The notes under the pieces were generated by a model. The model had not been told where the DNA came from. It saw only the letters and a program-made list of their open reading frames with translations, and searched no databases. A stretch of DNA of 64,000 nucleotides, taken from positions 372,001 to 436,000 of the forward strand of contig NZ_MWQE01000001.1 of NCBI RefSeq assembly GCF_002210285.1, in the 5' to 3' direction. Positions 30,730 to 40,154 of this stretch are shown piece by piece; positions within the stretch are counted from its first letter, which is position 1, and the number at the start of each line of letters is the position of its first letter. Source of the stretch: Fibrobacter sp. UWR2 (GTDB lineage: Bacteria; Fibrobacterota; Fibrobacteria; Fibrobacterales; Fibrobacteraceae). The position numbers were made by a program, and so were the translations under genes.

Positions 30730-33432
30730 ATGTTTGGCTTTAATGCAAAAAGGCTCGCCTTTGTCACGTTCGCTGCGGTTTGCGGCATTTTCTCGCAGGG
30801 ATTTTCGCAGGACCTGCTTTACTCGGATATGTTCCCGCTGGGCGACGTGCAGTTGCTGGGCGGCCCCCTGAAGGATCGCCAGGATCTGAATGCGGAAACG
30901 CTGCTTTCCTACGATACGGACAAACTAATTGCGCCGTTCTACGAAGAGGCGGGCATGAAGCCGAAGGCGACTAAGTTCTCGAACTGGGCTGGCCTCGATG
31001 GGCATGTGCTGGGGCATTACCTGAGCGCGCTTGCCATGCACTTTGCGGATACCGGGGACGAACTTATCAAGCAGCGCCTGGAATACGTGCTGAGCGAACT
31101 CAAGACCATCCAGGACTACAATTCCCGCGACAACAATTTCAAGGGGTACATCAGCGGTGTACCTAATGGCAAGCAGATGTGGCTCAAGTTCAAGAGCGGC
31201 AATGCGGGCGCGCAGAACGGCTATTGGGTGCCGTGGTACAACATCCACAAGCTTTATGCGGGCTTGCGCGATGCCTATATCTATGCGGGCTACGAGCAGG
31301 CGAAAACGATGTTCCTTGCTCTTTGCGACTGGGGCCTCACGATTACGGGCGGGCTCAACGACAACGCCATGGAATCGATGCTCGGTACGGAACACGGCGG
31401 CATGGCGGAAGTCTATGCCGACGCCTATGCGCTCACCAAGCAGGACAAGTACCTGAAAGAGGCCAAGCGCTGGAGCCACAAGTGGCTTTTGAACGCGATG
31501 GCGGCAAGTAACGACAACCTCACGAACGTGCACGCGAATACGCAGGTCCCGAAGGTGGTGGGTTTTGCCCGCATTGCGGAACTTACCGGCGACCAGACTT
31601 ACGTGAAGGGTTCCGAGTACTTCTGGGACCGCGTCGTGAACAAGCGCAGTATCGCGATTGGCGGCAACAGCATTTCGGAACATTTCCCGTCTTTCGATAA
31701 CCACAAGAAGTACGTGGAAGAGCGCGAAGGGCCGGAATCTTGCAACACCTACAACATGCTCAAGCTGACGGAACGCCTGTTCAACATGGATCACAGCGCC
31801 AAGCAGGCGGATTTCTACGAACGAGCGCTCTTCAACCATATCCTTTCGACAATTCACCCGACGCACGGCGGCTACGTGTACTTTACGCCCGCAAGGCCGC
31901 GCCATTACCGCGTCTATTCGAAGGTGAATGCCGCCATGTGGTGCTGTGTGGGCTCGGGCATGGAAAACCCCGCGAAGTACAACCAGTTTATCTACACGAA
32001 GGATGGCGACAATCTTTACGTGAACCTGTTTGCGGCTTCGCTTTTGAACTGGAAGGATAAGGGCGTGAAAATCAAGCAGGAGACGGAATTTCCGAAGGGC
32101 GAAAGCGCGAAGTTCACCGTTACGGGTAGCGGCAGTTTCGACATGAAAATTCGCCATCCGTACTGGGTGAAGGAAGATGCGTTCAAGGTTATCGTGAACG
32201 GTGATACCGTTGTGAAAAAATCCGACCCGTCTAGCTATGTGTCTGTGGGTAAGTCCTGGAAGTCCGGCGACGTGATTGAGGTGCTGTTCCCGATGTACAC
32301 GCACGTGGAAGAACTCCCGAATGTTTCTGACTACGTGGCCCTGCTGCATGGCCCAATCGTGCTTTCCGCGAAGACGGGGACGGCGAACCTGAACGGCCTC
32401 GTTGCCGATGACGGGCGCTGGAGCCATATCGCGTCGGGAGCGCTTGAATCCCTGGATCAGGCCCCGATGCTTGCGAGCAAGAAGGAAGATATCCCCTCGA
32501 AGGTGGAACCCGTGAAGGGCGAGCCGATGCACTTCAAGGCGCCCTACCTGTTTGCGGCCAAGAAGGATGCAAACCTGCTGCTGGAGCCATTCTACGAGGT
32601 GCACGATGCCCGCTACATGATGTACTGGATGGTGCTTACCGACCCCTCCATTCTTGAACGCCTGAAGAAGGAGCAGGAAGAGGCTCTTGCGCTCGACGAG
32701 AAGACGGTCGACAAGGTGGCGCCCGGTGAGCAGCAGCCCGAAGCGGACCACAAGATGAAAATTGAAAATTCCACCTCGGGCACGGCGAATGGGGAATTCT
32801 ACCGCGATGCGGGCAAGTGCAGCGGTGGCGACGGTGGCCTTATCAGCTATGAATTCGAGACGAACAGCGAGGATTCCCTGAGCCTGATGGTGCGCTACTG
32901 GGGCAACGAGGGCTGCACCCGCATATTCGATATCGATATCGATGGCGAGAAACTCGTGACCGAGACGATTTCGAATCGCTGGAACAAGAACGAGTTCGTG
33001 AACGTGACGTACCCGATTCCGGACAACATGGTGAAGGGCAAGAAAATCGTGCGCATCTCGTTTACGGCAAGTTCCGGCATGGTGGGCGGCATCTACGGCG
33101 TGCGACTGCTCCGCAACAAGCCGAAGCCCGAAGTAAAGGATTCTGTGCCGTCGGCGATTGCTACACCCGCGAGAATGCCTGCGCGCCCCGACTTGAAGGC
33201 CCGCGTGATGGGCGGTGAGTTGCAGATTGCTTCCGGAACGGCGCTCTCGCAGGGCTTTACCGCAAGGATTTACGCGATGGATGGCCGTCTCGTGAAATCC
33301 GAGGCTCTCCCAGCAGGGCAGTCCAGTTTCAGCATCGGAATTGGTAACATGAAAAGCGGAATGTATATCCTGAAAATCCAGCGGGATGGTTTCAGCTATG
33401 CTTCAACGATTTTCAGGAAGGGTGGCTTTTGA
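30730..33432 (+). CDS. Secreted GH127 beta-L-arabinofuranosidase-like enzyme with BTD
   Basis: 900 residues. Signal peptide ~1-26 (FSQGFSQ). The (alpha/alpha)6 GH127 domain (~30-530; LLGGPLKDRQDLN, WAGLDGHVLGHYLSA, YYNIHKLYAGL-like VPWYNIHKLYAG) carries the Zn/catalytic cysteines in GPESCNTYNM and WCCVGSG (Cys405-Cys406). Family members hydrolyse terminal beta-L-arabinofuranose with a cysteine nucleophile. A DUF4986-like beta domain follows, then a second beta-sandwich (~675-800) and a BTD (~830-900; ARIYAMDGRLVKSEALP). It lacks CBM6. The likely targets are arabinan or extensin-type side chains. Confidence 0.9.
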   Translation: MFGFNAKRLAFVTFAAVCGIFSQGFSQDLLYSDMFPLGDVQLLGGPLKDRQDLNAETLLSYDTDKLIAPFYEEAGMKPKATKFSNWAGLDGHVLGHYLSALAMHFADTGDELIKQRLEYVLSELKTIQDYNSRDNNFKGYISGVPNGKQMWLKFKSGNAGAQNGYWVPWYNIHKLYAGLRDAYIYAGYEQAKTMFLALCDWGLTITGGLNDNAMESMLGTEHGGMAEVYADAYALTKQDKYLKEAKRWSHKWLLNAMAASNDNLTNVHANTQVPKVVGFARIAELTGDQTYVKGSEYFWDRVVNKRSIAIGGNSISEHFPSFDNHKKYVEEREGPESCNTYNMLKLTERLFNMDHSAKQADFYERALFNHILSTIHPTHGGYVYFTPARPRHYRVYSKVNAAMWCCVGSGMENPAKYNQFIYTKDGDNLYVNLFAASLLNWKDKGVKIKQETEFPKGESAKFTVTGSGSFDMKIRHPYWVKEDAFKVIVNGDTVVKKSDPSSYVSVGKSWKSGDVIEVLFPMYTHVEELPNVSDYVALLHGPIVLSAKTGTANLNGLVADDGRWSHIASGALESLDQAPMLASKKEDIPSKVEPVKGEPMHFKAPYLFAAKKDANLLLEPFYEVHDARYMMYWMVLTDPSILERLKKEQEEALALDEKTVDKVAPGEQQPEADHKMKIENSTSGTANGEFYRDAGKCSGGDGGLISYEFETNSEDSLSLMVRYWGNEGCTRIFDIDIDGEKLVTETISNRWNKNEFVNVTYPIPDNMVKGKKIVRISFTASSGMVGGIYGVRLLRNKPKPEVKDSVPSAIATPARMPARPDLKARVMGGELQIASGTALSQGFTARIYAMDGRLVKSEALPAGQSSFSIGIGNMKSGMYILKIQRDGFSYASTIFRKGGF

Positions 33433-33494
33433 CATTCTGTCCATAGGAACTCCCTAGCGGGGGTTCCTTTTTACGCTTTTTTCAAGTAATTTTC
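33429..33494 (+). promoter_or_regulatory. Island upstream element 4 (GH5-CBM6)
   Basis: Element 33429-33452 (TTGACAT, then core GTCCATAGGAACTC) overlaps the stop codon of the GH127 gene; GTAATTTTC starts at 33486, 34 nt after its end. The terminator 33446-33472 sits between the two. Confidence 0.65.
33446..33472 (+). terminator. Terminator of the GH127 gene, nested in element 4
   Basis: Stem GGAACTCCC / GGGGGTTCC around TAGC and a run of five T. Its 5' arm is the last part of the upstream element. Confidence 0.8.
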
Positions 33495-33520
33495 TTATTG
33501 GTGTTAACAAGGAAGTTCTT

Positions 33521-35185
33521 ATGATGTTTGGTTATGGTTTCAGGCGTGTAGCCTGTTCTGTTCTTGCTGCAACCGCACTTTCGGCAGTGAGTTCCTTCGC
33601 CGTCACGAGCCAGTTCCGCGGCGTAAACTGGGCGGACAAGCGTGACAATTTCGTCTCTGGCGTGCTCGTACTTTCGGGCATGAGCCTTTCGGACAATTAC
33701 CAGTCGGCATCTGTGGTGGCGGACCGCGTCATCGGGCAGTTCCAGGAACTGTTCGGCACCAACAGCGTGCGCATTCCGGTGAACGAGCCCACGGTTCTTA
33801 CGTTCTGGGATACCTACACGGGCGTTATCGACATGGGCCTTTCCAAGGGCCGCATCGTGATGGGCTACTGGGGCCCCGCGCAGCCCTCCGGCCCCAAGAA
33901 CATGGACGACTGGTGGAAAATGTGGGCGAGAATCGTCGAAAAATACGGCGACCACCCGAATGCCTATTTCGAGATTTTCAACGAACCGCACATGTATAGT
34001 AAGGACGAGTTGCGCAACTTGTATGCCACATGGCTCGAAAAATTCCCGAATGTGCCGCGCGACCATATTCTGCTCGACGGCTCGGGCCTTGCATGGAACG
34101 TGCCCGATATTGCCGACGACCCGCGCTTTGAAGGCTGCCTTTTCGCTGTGCACGAATACACCTTTTGGAACATGAGCATCACCACCGAACAGGGCTGGAA
34201 GAACAGCTTCAAGGGCAAGGTGGGCAAGTATGCCGACCGCACCGTGTGTACGGAATGGGGTGGCGCGATGAGCCCCGGCGAAAAGAACGGTGTGCACTAC
34301 GACTACATGGACTACAATGCGAACCCGACCAACTACTTTATGGCATACATCCGCGGCATGTCTGCCCAGTTGCGCGAATGGGAAATGGGCAGTTTCTACT
34401 GGCCGGGCCTGCGCGATGGCGACTGGTACAGCATGACCAAGCGCACGGGCGAAGGTGCCAACATCAAGCTTGAAATCGTGAACCAGTCGGGCGTGGACCG
34501 CATGAAGATGGCCTGGGCCGACACGGTCGAGACGACCCCGCTCGTGCGCGAGGCGTATAACGGCGAACCTGCGGCGATTCCGGGCGTAATCGAAGCCGAA
34601 AATTATGATAAGGGCGGCAACCGCTTCAGTTTCTATGACAAGGATGCAGCCAACAAGGGCGAAACCTACCGTGAAGATGCGGTGGATGTCGTTACCCTCG
34701 ATGGCGCAACCTGTGGCGGTGAGGCCTGCAAGGGCTATGCCGTCGGGTATACCGAGGCGGGCGAGTGGCTCGAATACAGCGTGAAGGTCGCTACGAGCGG
34801 CAAGTACGCAATTCGCGCGAACGTGGCGACCGCGTCCGAGACCTCGAAAATCCAGCTGTTTGTCGATGGCGAGGCGATTGGCGATACGGTGACTTTCGAG
34901 AAGGTCGATACCACATGGAACGTGTACAAGGAAGTTGATGTCGGTGTCGCGAACCTTACTGCGGGCGAACACATCCTGAAACTTGCCATTGCGGGTAGCT
35001 ACGTGAACGTGGACTGGCTCAAGTTCTGCGAAGGCGAGGCCTGCGAGGCGCCTACGGGAATCCGCGAAATCATGCCCGCCTCCCTTACCAAGGCTTCGGC
35101 CCCGCGCCTCCGCAAGCAGGGCGGCCAGCTGTTTGTGGAAAGGAACGGCATGCGCTTCGACCTGACGGGCCACCGCATCAAGTAA
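33521..35185 (+). CDS. Secreted GH5-family hydrolase with CBM6 and BTD
   Basis: 554 residues. Signal peptide ~1-27 (SAVSSFA). The GH5-like barrel (~28-345) has RGVNW near the start, proton donor Glu155 in EIFNEP and nucleophile Glu245 in CTEWGG. CBM6 (~351-505) begins IPGVIEAENYDKGG and contains YREDAVDVV and EWLEYSVKV, a strongly conserved module in this island that usually binds xylan or beta-glucan. A basic C-terminal domain (~510-554) ends LTGHRIK. The GH5 subfamily cannot be told by eye; endo-acting hemicellulase or mannanase/xylanase activity is plausible. Confidence 0.92.
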   Translation: MMFGYGFRRVACSVLAATALSAVSSFAVTSQFRGVNWADKRDNFVSGVLVLSGMSLSDNYQSASVVADRVIGQFQELFGTNSVRIPVNEPTVLTFWDTYTGVIDMGLSKGRIVMGYWGPAQPSGPKNMDDWWKMWARIVEKYGDHPNAYFEIFNEPHMYSKDELRNLYATWLEKFPNVPRDHILLDGSGLAWNVPDIADDPRFEGCLFAVHEYTFWNMSITTEQGWKNSFKGKVGKYADRTVCTEWGGAMSPGEKNGVHYDYMDYNANPTNYFMAYIRGMSAQLREWEMGSFYWPGLRDGDWYSMTKRTGEGANIKLEIVNQSGVDRMKMAWADTVETTPLVREAYNGEPAAIPGVIEAENYDKGGNRFSFYDKDAANKGETYREDAVDVVTLDGATCGGEACKGYAVGYTEAGEWLEYSVKVATSGKYAIRANVATASETSKIQLFVDGEAIGDTVTFEKVDTTWNVYKEVDVGVANLTAGEHILKLAIAGSYVNVDWLKFCEGEACEAPTGIREIMPASLTKASAPRLRKQGGQLFVERNGMRFDLTGHRIK

Positions 35186-35196
35186 GTGTCCCTCCA

Positions 35197-35262
35197 TTGA
35201 TAAGTTGTCAACGAGAACTCCCTTTCCGGGGGTTCTTTTTTTATTCGTAAATGGTAATTTTC
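35197..35262 (+). promoter_or_regulatory. Island upstream element 5 (beta-helix/CBM6 gene)
   Basis: Element 35197-35220 (TTGATAA, then core GTCAACGAGAACTC); GTAATTTTC starts at 35254, 34 nt after its end. As at element 4, a terminator hairpin fills the gap. Confidence 0.62.
35214..35242 (+). terminator. Terminator of the GH5-CBM6 gene, nested in element 5
   Basis: Stem AGAACTCCC / GGGGGTTCT around TTTCC, followed by seven T. Confidence 0.8.
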
Positions 35263-35309
35263 GGGATAGGGATCCCCCCTTGGTGTAAAAACGGGAAAAA
35301 GAGGAAATT

Positions 35310-37925
35310 ATGGGAACGAAGTCGTTACTATCCTTCTGTTTGGTGATGTCGGGCATGTCTCTTGCCGCGACGCAGGCAACCTTCTACGTGTCCCCTTCGG
35401 GCAATGATGCCGCAGACGGATCGAAGGATGCTCCCTTCAAGACGATTACGCAGGCGCAGAAGGCTGTGCGTGCCATAAACGGCACCATGACGGGCGACAT
35501 CGAAGTGGTTTTACGCGAGGGCACCTACGTGCTTCCGTCAACCGTCAACTTCACGGAAGCCGATGGCGGTAAGGACGGCCACTATGTGCGCTATAAAGCC
35601 TACGAAGGCGAAAAGCCCCTGATTACCGGTGGTATGCCCATTACGGGCTGGGCCATTCACGATGAAGCGAAAAACATCTGGAAAGCCGAAGGCGTTGACG
35701 GTCGTTTCCGCCAGCTTTACGTGAACAACCGCAAGGCGGTTCGTGCTTGCTTCCCCAATGTGATTGCCGCAAATGAAAAGGGCAATGGCGGTTTCGACCA
35801 CGATTTCGTGCGCCTCACGAAGGTAGACTCTTCGGGCCGCGCCTTCGATGTCTCCGCCGACTACATCAAGAATATCAAGAACATCGAAGATGTCGAAATC
35901 CACCTGATGATTGCCTGGTCCGAAAACATCTTGCGCTTGGAGAAGGCCCAGGTGAACGGCGGTACGGCAAAGCTCATTCCCAAGGACCCTGAACGCACCA
36001 AGCTGTTCCACCGTGCTTACCCGATGCTCGGCACCGCTTTCGCGAGCAATCCGCCCAAGCAGCAGGTTTTCTATCTCGAAAACTCCTACGATTTGATTGA
36101 CGCTCCGGGTGAATGGTACCTGGACGAAAAGAATCAAACGCTTTATTACAAGCCCCGTGAAGGCGAAAGCATGGCGACAGCCCACGTGGTTGCGCCCCGT
36201 CTCAATACCTTGTTCAGCGTCTTGGGTAAAGATACCAAGAACAAAGTTGGCTACATGTCTTTCGAGGGCCTGACCTTCGCCCATTCCAACTTTACACGCC
36301 CCAGCGAAGAAGGCTTCTTGGATTTGCAGGCGGCAAACTTCAACGTAGACGTGCTTCCGGATCCTAGCCGCGGAAATTGGGAAAAGCTGAACAGCAACAA
36401 GTATCTGCTATGGCGCCCCGATGCGGCGTTCCGTGTCGAGAACGCACATCATTTCTTGGTGCAGGGCAATGTGTTCTCGCAGATTGCGGCTACGGGCCTC
36501 GACTTTGTCTCCGGCACCAATGACGACATGATCCAGGGCAACGCCTTCTTCGAAATCGGTGCAGCGGGCATTATGCTCGGCAAGTTCTATCAGGATTCTA
36601 CCACCGAAATCCACATCGCCTACAATCCGAGCGACAAGGACGAAATCAGCACCCGCGATACGGTCAAGAACAATTTGGTCACCAACGTGACGAACGAACA
36701 TCAGGGTGCCGTGGGTATTGGCGCCGGTTACCCGCGCTATGTGGTGATCGAGCATAACGAAGTCTCTTACACGTACTACTCCGGCATTTCCATCGGATTT
36801 GGCTGGACAAAGGCCCAGACGGCCATGACCAACAACCATGTGAACTGGAACGAGATTCACCATATTGCCCGCCTGCTTTGCGACTCCGGCCCGATTTACA
36901 CCTTGAGTAACCAGGGAACCGGCAGCGAAATCCAGCACAACTATATTCACGACAACGGAACATCCAAGTGGGCCGACTACTGGAACGTGCCCATTTACCT
37001 AGACGAAGGTTCCAGCGGCTTTACCGTGAAAGAAAATGTGTTCAAGAATTCCCCTTCGGGCGTGGGCCAGAATCAGGCCGGTCAGAATACGATTCAGCAG
37101 GACGGCAACTACTACAGCGAAAATGTCGTGAACAATGCCGGTATCGAGAAGGAATTCCGCTACATCCGCGACATCAAGGAAATTCCGCTGGCAGACTTCA
37201 GTAATACCGTCACGCAGGCCGCATTCAAGGTCGTGATGACTATTCCGGGCATCCTCCAGGCCGAAGACTACGATGTGGGCGGCCAGAGCGTTTCGTACAG
37301 CGACAAGGACTTCGTGAACGAGGGCAATACCTACCGCGAAGACGGCGTCGATGTGGTGGGCTTCGGCTGCAGCGATACGCTCAATACCCAGGATTGCAAG
37401 GGCTTTGCCATCGGTTACACGGCTGCGGGCGAATGGCTGGAATACAGCGTGAACGTGGTGACGGCGAGCAAGTACTTGTTCCGCGCGAACGCGGCGACCG
37501 GGCTTGAAGGCGGCAGTTTCCAGTTGTTCCTCGACGGCAAGGCGGTTTCGGATACGATACCTGTGCCGCAGGGCGAAGACTGGAATACTTATGCCACAAT
37601 CGACGGCGAGACCGCCGAACTTGCGAAGGGCGAGCATGTGCTCAGAATCCTGTTCACCGGTAGCTACGTGAATCTGGACTGGATAAAGTTCGCGCTTACT
37701 ACCGAGGAACTTTCTCCCATTCGCCAGACGGATATGCGCCTTGGCCTGGGCGAGCGCGCTTACGATGTATTTGGCGTAGATGGCTCCTACATCTGTCGCA
37801 TCGAGGACGTGCGTGCGCAGGGCGGCATCAAGGCGGCTCTCAAGCTCAAGGGGGTGAATCCCGGCATATACGTGGTTCGCGGACTTGAAAGTCATAGGAG
37901 TATCAGGATAAACACTGTGCGCTAG
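35310..37925 (+). CDS. Secreted right-handed beta-helix hydrolase (GH141/GH120-like) with CBM6 and BTD
   Basis: 871 residues. Signal peptide ~1-20, then FYVSPSGNDAADGSKDAPFKTI, the typical opening of parallel beta-helix enzymes that act on plant polysaccharides. The helix runs to ~residue 640 with Asn/His/Gly-rich rungs (EHNEVSYTYYSGISIGFGW, NEIHHIARLLCDSGPIYTL). This pattern fits GH141 (fucosidase/xylanase) or GH120 (xylosidase) better than pectate lyase. CBM6 (~645-790; EYSVNVVT) and BTD (~795-871; YDVFGVDGSYICRIE) follow. The exact activity is open. Confidence 0.85.
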   Translation: MGTKSLLSFCLVMSGMSLAATQATFYVSPSGNDAADGSKDAPFKTITQAQKAVRAINGTMTGDIEVVLREGTYVLPSTVNFTEADGGKDGHYVRYKAYEGEKPLITGGMPITGWAIHDEAKNIWKAEGVDGRFRQLYVNNRKAVRACFPNVIAANEKGNGGFDHDFVRLTKVDSSGRAFDVSADYIKNIKNIEDVEIHLMIAWSENILRLEKAQVNGGTAKLIPKDPERTKLFHRAYPMLGTAFASNPPKQQVFYLENSYDLIDAPGEWYLDEKNQTLYYKPREGESMATAHVVAPRLNTLFSVLGKDTKNKVGYMSFEGLTFAHSNFTRPSEEGFLDLQAANFNVDVLPDPSRGNWEKLNSNKYLLWRPDAAFRVENAHHFLVQGNVFSQIAATGLDFVSGTNDDMIQGNAFFEIGAAGIMLGKFYQDSTTEIHIAYNPSDKDEISTRDTVKNNLVTNVTNEHQGAVGIGAGYPRYVVIEHNEVSYTYYSGISIGFGWTKAQTAMTNNHVNWNEIHHIARLLCDSGPIYTLSNQGTGSEIQHNYIHDNGTSKWADYWNVPIYLDEGSSGFTVKENVFKNSPSGVGQNQAGQNTIQQDGNYYSENVVNNAGIEKEFRYIRDIKEIPLADFSNTVTQAAFKVVMTIPGILQAEDYDVGGQSVSYSDKDFVNEGNTYREDGVDVVGFGCSDTLNTQDCKGFAIGYTAAGEWLEYSVNVVTASKYLFRANAATGLEGGSFQLFLDGKAVSDTIPVPQGEDWNTYATIDGETAELAKGEHVLRILFTGSYVNLDWIKFALTTEELSPIRQTDMRLGLGERAYDVFGVDGSYICRIEDVRAQGGIKAALKLKGVNPGIYVVRGLESHRSIRINTVR

Positions 37926-37943
37926 TTTTTTGCGAAAAACCCA

Positions 37944-38009
37944 TTGTATTTTCTTCAAAAGTATATTTGGAGACCTCCTTTTAAAACCATGCTCTTTTAG
38001 GTACCTTAT
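37944..38009 (+). promoter_or_regulatory. Island upstream element 6, weak copy (clan GH-A gene)
   Basis: A weaker match at 37944-37967 (TTG, then CTTCAAAAG) with GTACCTTAT starting at 38001, again 34 nt after its end. The matching position supports it more than the sequence does. Confidence 0.3.
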
Positions 38010-38046
38010 ATATGTAAAATGTGCTTTTTTGGCACAAGGGATGGTT

Positions 38047-39996
38047 ATGATGGATTTTCGTACGATTTTTCCGCTTGTTTTGCTGCCGTCGTGCCTTTTT
38101 GCGGCGGTAAACCTCAATGTGAGTCTGGGCGATAGCATTAAGCCGGTGACCCACGTGGCCACGGGTTCACTCTATGGCCTTACGGAAACGCTCCCGAGCA
38201 ATATCGAGAAGGATGTTGCTCCGCTCAAGCCTAATGTTTTCCTTTCGCCGGCGCGCAGCGGCAGCGGTCGCCAGCAGGGTATAGGCGGAGCCTTCCTCGT
38301 TGCTCCGCGTGTAGAAAGCCTCGGGGCCAAAATCCAGATTCGCCTTGCCGACGTATTGCCCGGCTGGCCGTACAAGTTCCAGAACATGGACCACTGGAAA
38401 AACGAGGTGAAGTCCGTTATCCAAGATAAGCTTGCCTCGAACAACAAGAACTTTGACGGCTACGAAATCTGGAACGAACCGAACGACACTTGGAAATCGA
38501 ATATCGACTTTAATTCGGGTCTCTGGAAACAGACTTATGATCTGATTCGCCAGATGGACCCCGGTGCAAAAATCATCGGACCTTCTTATTCGTTCTATCA
38601 CGCTTCGAAAATGGAAGAATTCGTTAAGTACTGTTCGCAAAACAACTGCATGCCCGATGTGGTGAGTTGGCACCAGTGGGGATCGGGCGGTTTCGTGGGC
38701 TCTGTCGAGACCTACCGCAATCTCGAAAAAAAGTACAATGTGTCTCCGCGCCCGCTGAGCATTAACGAATATTCTTCGACGGAACACTCCGAAGAGGGTT
38801 GCCCCGGAGTGTCCGTCCCGTTTATTGCCAAATTCGAACGCCACGGTGTCGAAAGCGCGATGATTTCTTGGTGGTTCGTACCGCTTCCGGGGCGTCTCGG
38901 CAGTCTCCTTACCTCCAATAACGAGCGCGGTGGCGGCTGGTGGCTGTACAAGTGGTATGGCGACATGAGCGGCTACATGGCGAAGGTCACGCCCCCCAAC
39001 GACAAGAGCGACGGCGTAGACGGCTTTGCCGCCCTCGACAAGAAGAAGGGCTTTGCAAGCATCGTGCTCGGCGGAAACACCAAGGGCGAAATCAGCGTGA
39101 ACATTTCTGGCATCCCTGAGGCGTTTGGCAACAAGGTGAATGTCGACGTGGAATACGTTGTCTGGGAAAACAAGGACAAGGCCGTGCCCTCGACGACGCC
39201 TGTATCCAGCAAGGAATACGATGTGAACGGTGGCAAGATTACGGTGCCGGTGAACATTACGAACACCAAGTATGGCTATCATATCAACATTACGCCGATT
39301 ATCCCGCAGGCGCCCTACAAGGATGTCGCTGCCGCCATCCCGGGCAAGATTGAGGTAGAAAACTACGATGTCGGTGGTTCGGGCAAGGCTTACCTGGATA
39401 AGGACGACGATAATAAGGGCGGTGAGTACCGCGAAGATGCGGTAGATATCGTAAAGGCGGGCGAGGGGTATGCCATCGGGTATACACAGGAAGGCGAATG
39501 GCTCGAGTACACCGTGGATGTGGCGGCGGCGGGTGACTACAACCTCTCCGTAAGCTATGCGACATCTTCTGAAAATACTGGCATCAAGCTGTATGTGGAC
39601 GACAAGGTTGTCAAGGACGATATCGTGTTCCCTCAGGGGGCCGACTGGGAAACCTACACCACGTTCGAAGCGGGCAAAGTGAACCTTTCTGCTGGCAAGC
39701 ATGTCCTGAAACTTGAAATTGTGGGCAACTATGTGAATATCGACTGGCTTAATTTTGCCGACCCGGCAGACACGGCCACAACGCGTTTGGTGGACATGCA
39801 ACCACTGCACCTAAATGCGGACGAACGCGGTTACGACGTTTTCGGCATGGATGGTCAGTTTGTCTGTCACATCGAAGGCGTGCAGGCGCAGGGCGGCATC
39901 AAGGCGGCTCTCGCAGCCAAGGGCGTAAACCCCGGCGTTTACATGGTTCGTGACATTGCAAGTCGCAGGAGTGTCAAGGTAAACACCGTAAGATAG
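38047..39996 (+). CDS. Secreted clan GH-A glycosidase with CBM6 and BTD
   Basis: 649 residues. Signal peptide ~1-20. A catalytic barrel (~22-350) has an acid/base candidate Glu144 in [12 protein letters not shown] and a nucleophile candidate Glu241 in LSINEYSS, as in GH39 and related clan A families; YWWF-like [12 protein letters not shown] follows. I cannot fix the family. CBM6 at ~430-575 ([23 protein letters not shown]), BTD ~580-649 ([16 protein letters not shown]). Three ATGs cluster at 38041-38050; 38047 is chosen for its distance from AAGGG. The catalytic domain sits between a beta-helix hydrolase and a GH95 gene in the island. Confidence 0.8.
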   Translation: MMDFRTIFPLVLLPSCLFAAVNLNVSLGDSIKPVTHVATGSLYGLTETLPSNIEKDVAPLKPNVFLSPARSGSGRQQGIGGAFLVAPRVESLGAKIQIRLADVLPGWPYKFQNMDHWKNEVKSVIQDKLASNNKNFDGYEIWNEPNDTWKSNIDFNSGLWKQTYDLIRQMDPGAKIIGPSYSFYHASKMEEFVKYCSQNNCMPDVVSWHQWGSGGFVGSVETYRNLEKKYNVSPRPLSINEYSSTEHSEEGCPGVSVPFIAKFERHGVESAMISWWFVPLPGRLGSLLTSNNERGGGWWLYKWYGDMSGYMAKVTPPNDKSDGVDGFAALDKKKGFASIVLGGNTKGEISVNISGIPEAFGNKVNVDVEYVVWENKDKAVPSTTPVSSKEYDVNGGKITVPVNITNTKYGYHINITPIIPQAPYKDVAAAIPGKIEVENYDVGGSGKAYLDKDDDNKGGEYREDAVDIVKAGEGYAIGYTQEGEWLEYTVDVAAAGDYNLSVSYATSSENTGIKLYVDDKVVKDDIVFPQGADWETYTTFEAGKVNLSAGKHVLKLEIVGNYVNIDWLNFADPADTATTRLVDMQPLHLNADERGYDVFGMDGQFVCHIEGVQAQGGIKAALAAKGVNPGVYMVRDIASRRSVKVNTVR

Positions 39997-40020
39997 GCCG
40001 ATTTATCGTTTTTCCCCATT

Positions 40021-40048
40021 CCCGCCATCATCGGATGTGCGGGTTTTT
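40021..40048 (+). terminator. Terminator of the clan GH-A gene
   Basis: Stem CCCGC-CATC / GATG-T-GCGGG with a short loop, followed by TTTTTC. Confidence 0.75.
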
Positions 40049-40059
40049 CTTGTTTGCTA

Positions 40060-40125
40060 TTGATAAAAAGTCAATGGGAATTGCCTTTTTGAGGGGAATT
40101 TTGGCCTTTTTTGGGGATATTTTTA
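40060..40125 (+). promoter_or_regulatory. Island upstream element 7 (GH95)
   Basis: Element 40060-40083 (TTGATAA, then core GTCAATGGGAATTG); ATATTTTTA starts at 40117, 34 nt after its end. Confidence 0.62.
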
Positions 40126-40154
40126 AGGAGGATGTTAGAAAAATAGGAGAACGT

